Below are positions 62,044 through 64,000 of a DNA stretch of 64,000 nucleotides, piece after piece (the first letter of the stretch is position 1; every line of letters begins with the position of its first letter). The DNA is taken from assembly GCA_021774625.1 (NCBI GenBank), contig JAJFIV010000012.1, positions 1 to 64,000 on the forward strand, in the 5' to 3' direction. Both the position numbers and the translations under genes were made by a program. Below the pieces are notes generated by a model that saw only the letters and a program-made list of their open reading frames with translations, searched no databases and had not been told where the DNA came from. Source of the stretch: Alphaproteobacteria bacterium. Lineage in GTDB: Bacteria; Pseudomonadota; Alphaproteobacteria; Sphingomonadales; JAKSBY01.

Positions 62044-62413
62044 CGTGCCCACTGCCGCTTTGGCCTTCGCCCGCCCGGTGATGATATTGCAGCGCAATCA
62101 GAACACCTTTAAAGGGCCGCAGCAGACCCAAGGACAGTAACAGGATCAGGGGCAGCCAGAGCACGGCATGCACCCAGTAGGACGGTTCATACTTGACTTC
62201 CACAATCAGCGCGGAAAAAGCTACGATAAAGCCGACAATCAGAATGATGAACACCGCCGGGCCGTCGCCGCTATCGACCCTGGCATAATCCAGATCGCAA
62301 TCGGGGCAGGTTTTGGCGACCGTCAGATAGCCGGAAAAAAGCGGCCCCGTGCCACAGCGCGGACAGCGGCATTTTATTCCGGCTTTAAAAGGAGAAATAT
62401 GCGGGGAAGGCAC
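62030..62413 (-). CDS. DUF983 membrane protein
   Basis: 127 aa. A zinc-ribbon-like head (CRCPRCGTGPLF and KTCPDCDLDY) is followed by two transmembrane helices (PAVFIILIVGFIVAFSALIV; AVLWLPLILLLSLGLL). GTG 62413 is chosen as start: it begins PSPHISPFKAGIK, and no ATG fits before the zinc motif. It lies 10 bases after cox3. Found in oxidase clusters of alphaproteobacteria; function unknown. Confidence 0.85.
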   Translation of the reverse strand: MPSPHISPFKAGIKCRCPRCGTGPLFSGYLTVAKTCPDCDLDYARVDSGDGPAVFIILIVGFIVAFSALIVEVKYEPSYWVHAVLWLPLILLLSLGLLRPFKGVLIALQYHHRAGEGQSGSGHDDWH

Positions 62414-62423
62414 CGCTCTTCGC

Positions 62424-63239
62424 TTAGTGGGCCGCCGGAACGCCTGCGCCCCAGACATAGATGGCCGCGAACAGGAAGAGCCAGACCACATCGACAAAAT
62501 GCCAGTACCAGGCGGCAGCTTCAAAACCGAAATGATGATCGGGTTTGAAATGGCCACGATAGGCGCGAACCAGACAGACCGTCAGGAAAATGGTGCCGAT
62601 CAGCACATGGGCGCCATGAAACCCGGTCGCCATATAGAAGGTCGAGCCGTATATGCTGCCGGAAAAGCCAAAAGAGGCATGGATATATTCATAAACCTGA
62701 AAACCGGTAAAGGACGCCCCCAACAGCACCGTCAGCCATAGGCCTTTTTTCAAACCCTCCCGGTCGCCATGAACCAGGGCATGATGCGCCCAGGTCACTG
62801 TGGTGCCCGACAAAAGCAGGATCAGCGTATTGACAAAGGGAATATGCCAGGGATCGAAGGTTTCAATCCCCGTTGGCGGCCAGACGGAACCAACGGCTTC
62901 CGTCGGGAACAGCGAGGCGTTGAAATAAGCCCAGAACCAGGCGAGGAAAAACATCACTTCCGAGGCAATGAACAGGATCATGCCGTAGCGCAGACCGATC
63001 TGAACCACCGGCGTATGATCGCCCTTATGTTCGCCCTCATTAATCACATCGGCCCACCAGGCATACATTGTGTAGAGAACGCCGAGGGTGCCGGCGATAA
63101 AGATATAGCCGAAGCCGTTCCAGTCATGCATCCAGCCGATGGCGCCGATGGCCATCAGAAGAGCAGAAAAAGATCCGACCAGCGGCCACGGGCTCGGGTC
63201 TACCAGATGATAGTCATGTTGAACTTCTTCATGCGCCAT
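62424..63239 (-). CDS. ctaE: Cytochrome c oxidase subunit III
   Basis: 271 aa with seven transmembrane helices. Begins [18 protein letters not shown] and contains [20 protein letters not shown] (with the conserved Glu) and [20 protein letters not shown]; ends [17 protein letters not shown]. Part of the terminal oxidase of the respiratory chain. Follows the cox11 gene by 19 bases. Confidence 0.96.
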   Translation of the reverse strand: MAHEEVQHDYHLVDPSPWPLVGSFSALLMAIGAIGWMHDWNGFGYIFIAGTLGVLYTMYAWWADVINEGEHKGDHTPVVQIGLRYGMILFIASEVMFFLAWFWAYFNASLFPTEAVGSVWPPTGIETFDPWHIPFVNTLILLLSGTTVTWAHHALVHGDREGLKKGLWLTVLLGASFTGFQVYEYIHASFGFSGSIYGSTFYMATGFHGAHVLIGTIFLTVCLVRAYRGHFKPDHHFGFEAAAWYWHFVDVVWLFLFAAIYVWGAGVPAAH

Positions 63240-63258
63240 AGGTCTGGTCCTTATTCAA

Positions 63259-63804
63259 TCAGTTTTCCAGAGGAAAAAAAGTGTAGGAGAGCACAATTTC
63301 CTTCACATCGTTTAAATTGGGATCATCGGCAATGGCCGGATCGATATAATAGGTGACCGGCATATCGACGGTCTGCCCCGCTGCCAGCGTTTGCTCGGTA
63401 AAGCAGAAACAGTCGATTTTGGTGAAATACTGCCCGGCCTTGAAAGGCGTCACATTAAAGACGGCGGTGCCGGTCACGGTTTTGCGGGAAAGATTGGTGG
63501 CTTCATAGAAGGCGATGGCCTGTTCGCCGATCCTGACGGTTTGCGGTCCGTGGGCCGGACCAAAGCGCCAGGCAATGCCGTTGGTGTTGGCATCAAACCG
63601 GACCTTGATCTCCCGGTCCAGGACAGGCTGCGCCTCGGCATTTTCCGCTGCAACCTGTGTTGTGCCGCCATAACCTGTGACCTGACAGAATAGTTCGTAA
63701 AGCGGGACAGCCGCATAAGCGGCCCCGACCATTCCGGCTGCTATCAGCAGTAAAAGGACCGCCAGGCGGTTATTCTGCGTATTATTTTGCGTCAGTGTCG
63801 TCAT
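63259..63804 (-). CDS. ctaG: Cytochrome c oxidase assembly protein CtaG/Cox11
   Basis: Delivers copper to the CuB site of subunit I. One N-terminal helix (LAVLLLLIAAGMVGAAYAAV) precedes a periplasmic domain with the copper motif CFCFTEQTLAAGQ and the PVTYYIDPAIADD segment. ATG 63804 overlaps the stop of the upstream gene (TAATG). 181 aa, typical. Confidence 0.95.
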   Translation of the reverse strand: MTTLTQNNTQNNRLAVLLLLIAAGMVGAAYAAVPLYELFCQVTGYGGTTQVAAENAEAQPVLDREIKVRFDANTNGIAWRFGPAHGPQTVRIGEQAIAFYEATNLSRKTVTGTAVFNVTPFKAGQYFTKIDCFCFTEQTLAAGQTVDMPVTYYIDPAIADDPNLNDVKEIVLSYTFFPLEN

Positions 63805-63932
63805 TACCACCCCGCCTGCATTTTCACGAAGGATATAACAAAAATCAGCAATACAAAACCCAAGAGCAGCGCGCCGACAGCAAAGTTTTTGCTGCGGAGC
63901 TTCTTATCCAGATGCCGCCGGTCGTTCATCAT
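63804..63932 (-). CDS. Small membrane protein in the oxidase operon
   Basis: 42 aa: a polar head (NDRRHLDKKLRSKNFA) and one helix (VGALLLGFVLLIFVISFVK). Such one-helix proteins sit between ctaB and ctaG in many alphaproteobacteria. Its ATG overlaps the ctaB stop and its stop overlaps the ctaG start, so the run is tightly coupled. Confidence 0.8.
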   Translation of the reverse strand: MMNDRRHLDKKLRSKNFAVGALLLGFVLLIFVISFVKMQAGW

Positions 63933-64000
63933 AAAATCCTTCCAATCAGGGCCTCGAGCGCCAGGGCTGCAAACAGCGAAAAGAGATAAAGAATGGAAAA
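63929..64000 (-). CDS. ctaB: Protohaem IX farnesyltransferase, C-terminal end (partial)
   Basis: Only the last 23 codons are in the window: FSILYLFSLFAALALEALIG and two more residues before the stop, a membrane helix typical of the end of CtaB. Gene order (ctaB, small protein, ctaG, ctaE) supports the call. The rest lies beyond the right edge. Confidence 0.75.
   Translation of the reverse strand, partial: FSILYLFSLFAALALEALIGRIL

Overview
The window reads as chromosome of an alphaproteobacterium. Three things point there: a cytochrome oxidase assembly cluster in the order ctaB, small membrane protein, cox11, cox3, DUF983, surf1; a complete PhyR/HWE-kinase/EcfG-type general stress response neighbourhood; and many promoters of the form GGAAC-N16/17-CGTT, the EcfG signature. 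No rRNA, complete tRNA or CRISPR array is visible.

Region 1 (1-25043) is an accessory segment bounded by two 34-bp direct repeats (285-318 and 25010-25043, one mismatch). It starts with IS3 debris. A type I secretion operon follows: an ABC exporter with a dead C39-like domain, an HlyD adaptor, a Sel1-repeat lipoprotein and an HlyC-type lysine acyltransferase. Then comes a two-gene toxin-like unit: a small exported protein overlapping the start of a giant RTX protein. The RTX protein carries an N-terminal HExxH domain resembling M91/NleD peptidases, then a Hint domain, then thousands of residues of RTX, LamG-like, cadherin-like and EF-hand-like modules. A 31-bp repeat with a 64-nt period breaks this gene into two frames; removing one period would give one protein of about 5,880 residues.

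Region 2 (about 25030-36793) is a serine-recombinase integrative element bounded by the 14-bp core CCCCCGCAACCAAC, which resembles a tRNA 3' end. Its cargo looks like defence or nucleotide metabolism: XRE regulators, a 373-aa protein with a HEPN-like motif, a TIR/deoxyribosyltransferase-like protein coupled to a 48-aa basic protein, thymidylate synthase plus a TudS-like Fe-S protein, thymidylate kinase plus a degenerate Nudix-like protein, and a GHKL ATPase fused to a HEPN-like C terminus.

Region 3 (36974-55855) is a stress and envelope region. It holds an AI-2E family transporter, MscS channels, an HWE kinase, PhyR, two ECF sigma factors with anti-sigma-like proteins, Dps, superoxide dismutase, CsbD, an entericidin-like lipoprotein, a PRC-barrel protein, MgtC, a PoxB-like enzyme and a cardiolipin synthase-like protein. 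Fourteen EcfG-type promoters lie here, so much of the region appears to be one local regulon. Several genes carry lesions: an amber codon, a frameshift and an ATA start.

Region 4 (55999-64000) is housekeeping on the minus strand: a pseudokinase-like protein, an M16 peptidase, threonine synthase, SURF1, DUF983, cox3, cox11, a 42-aa membrane protein and the end of ctaB.
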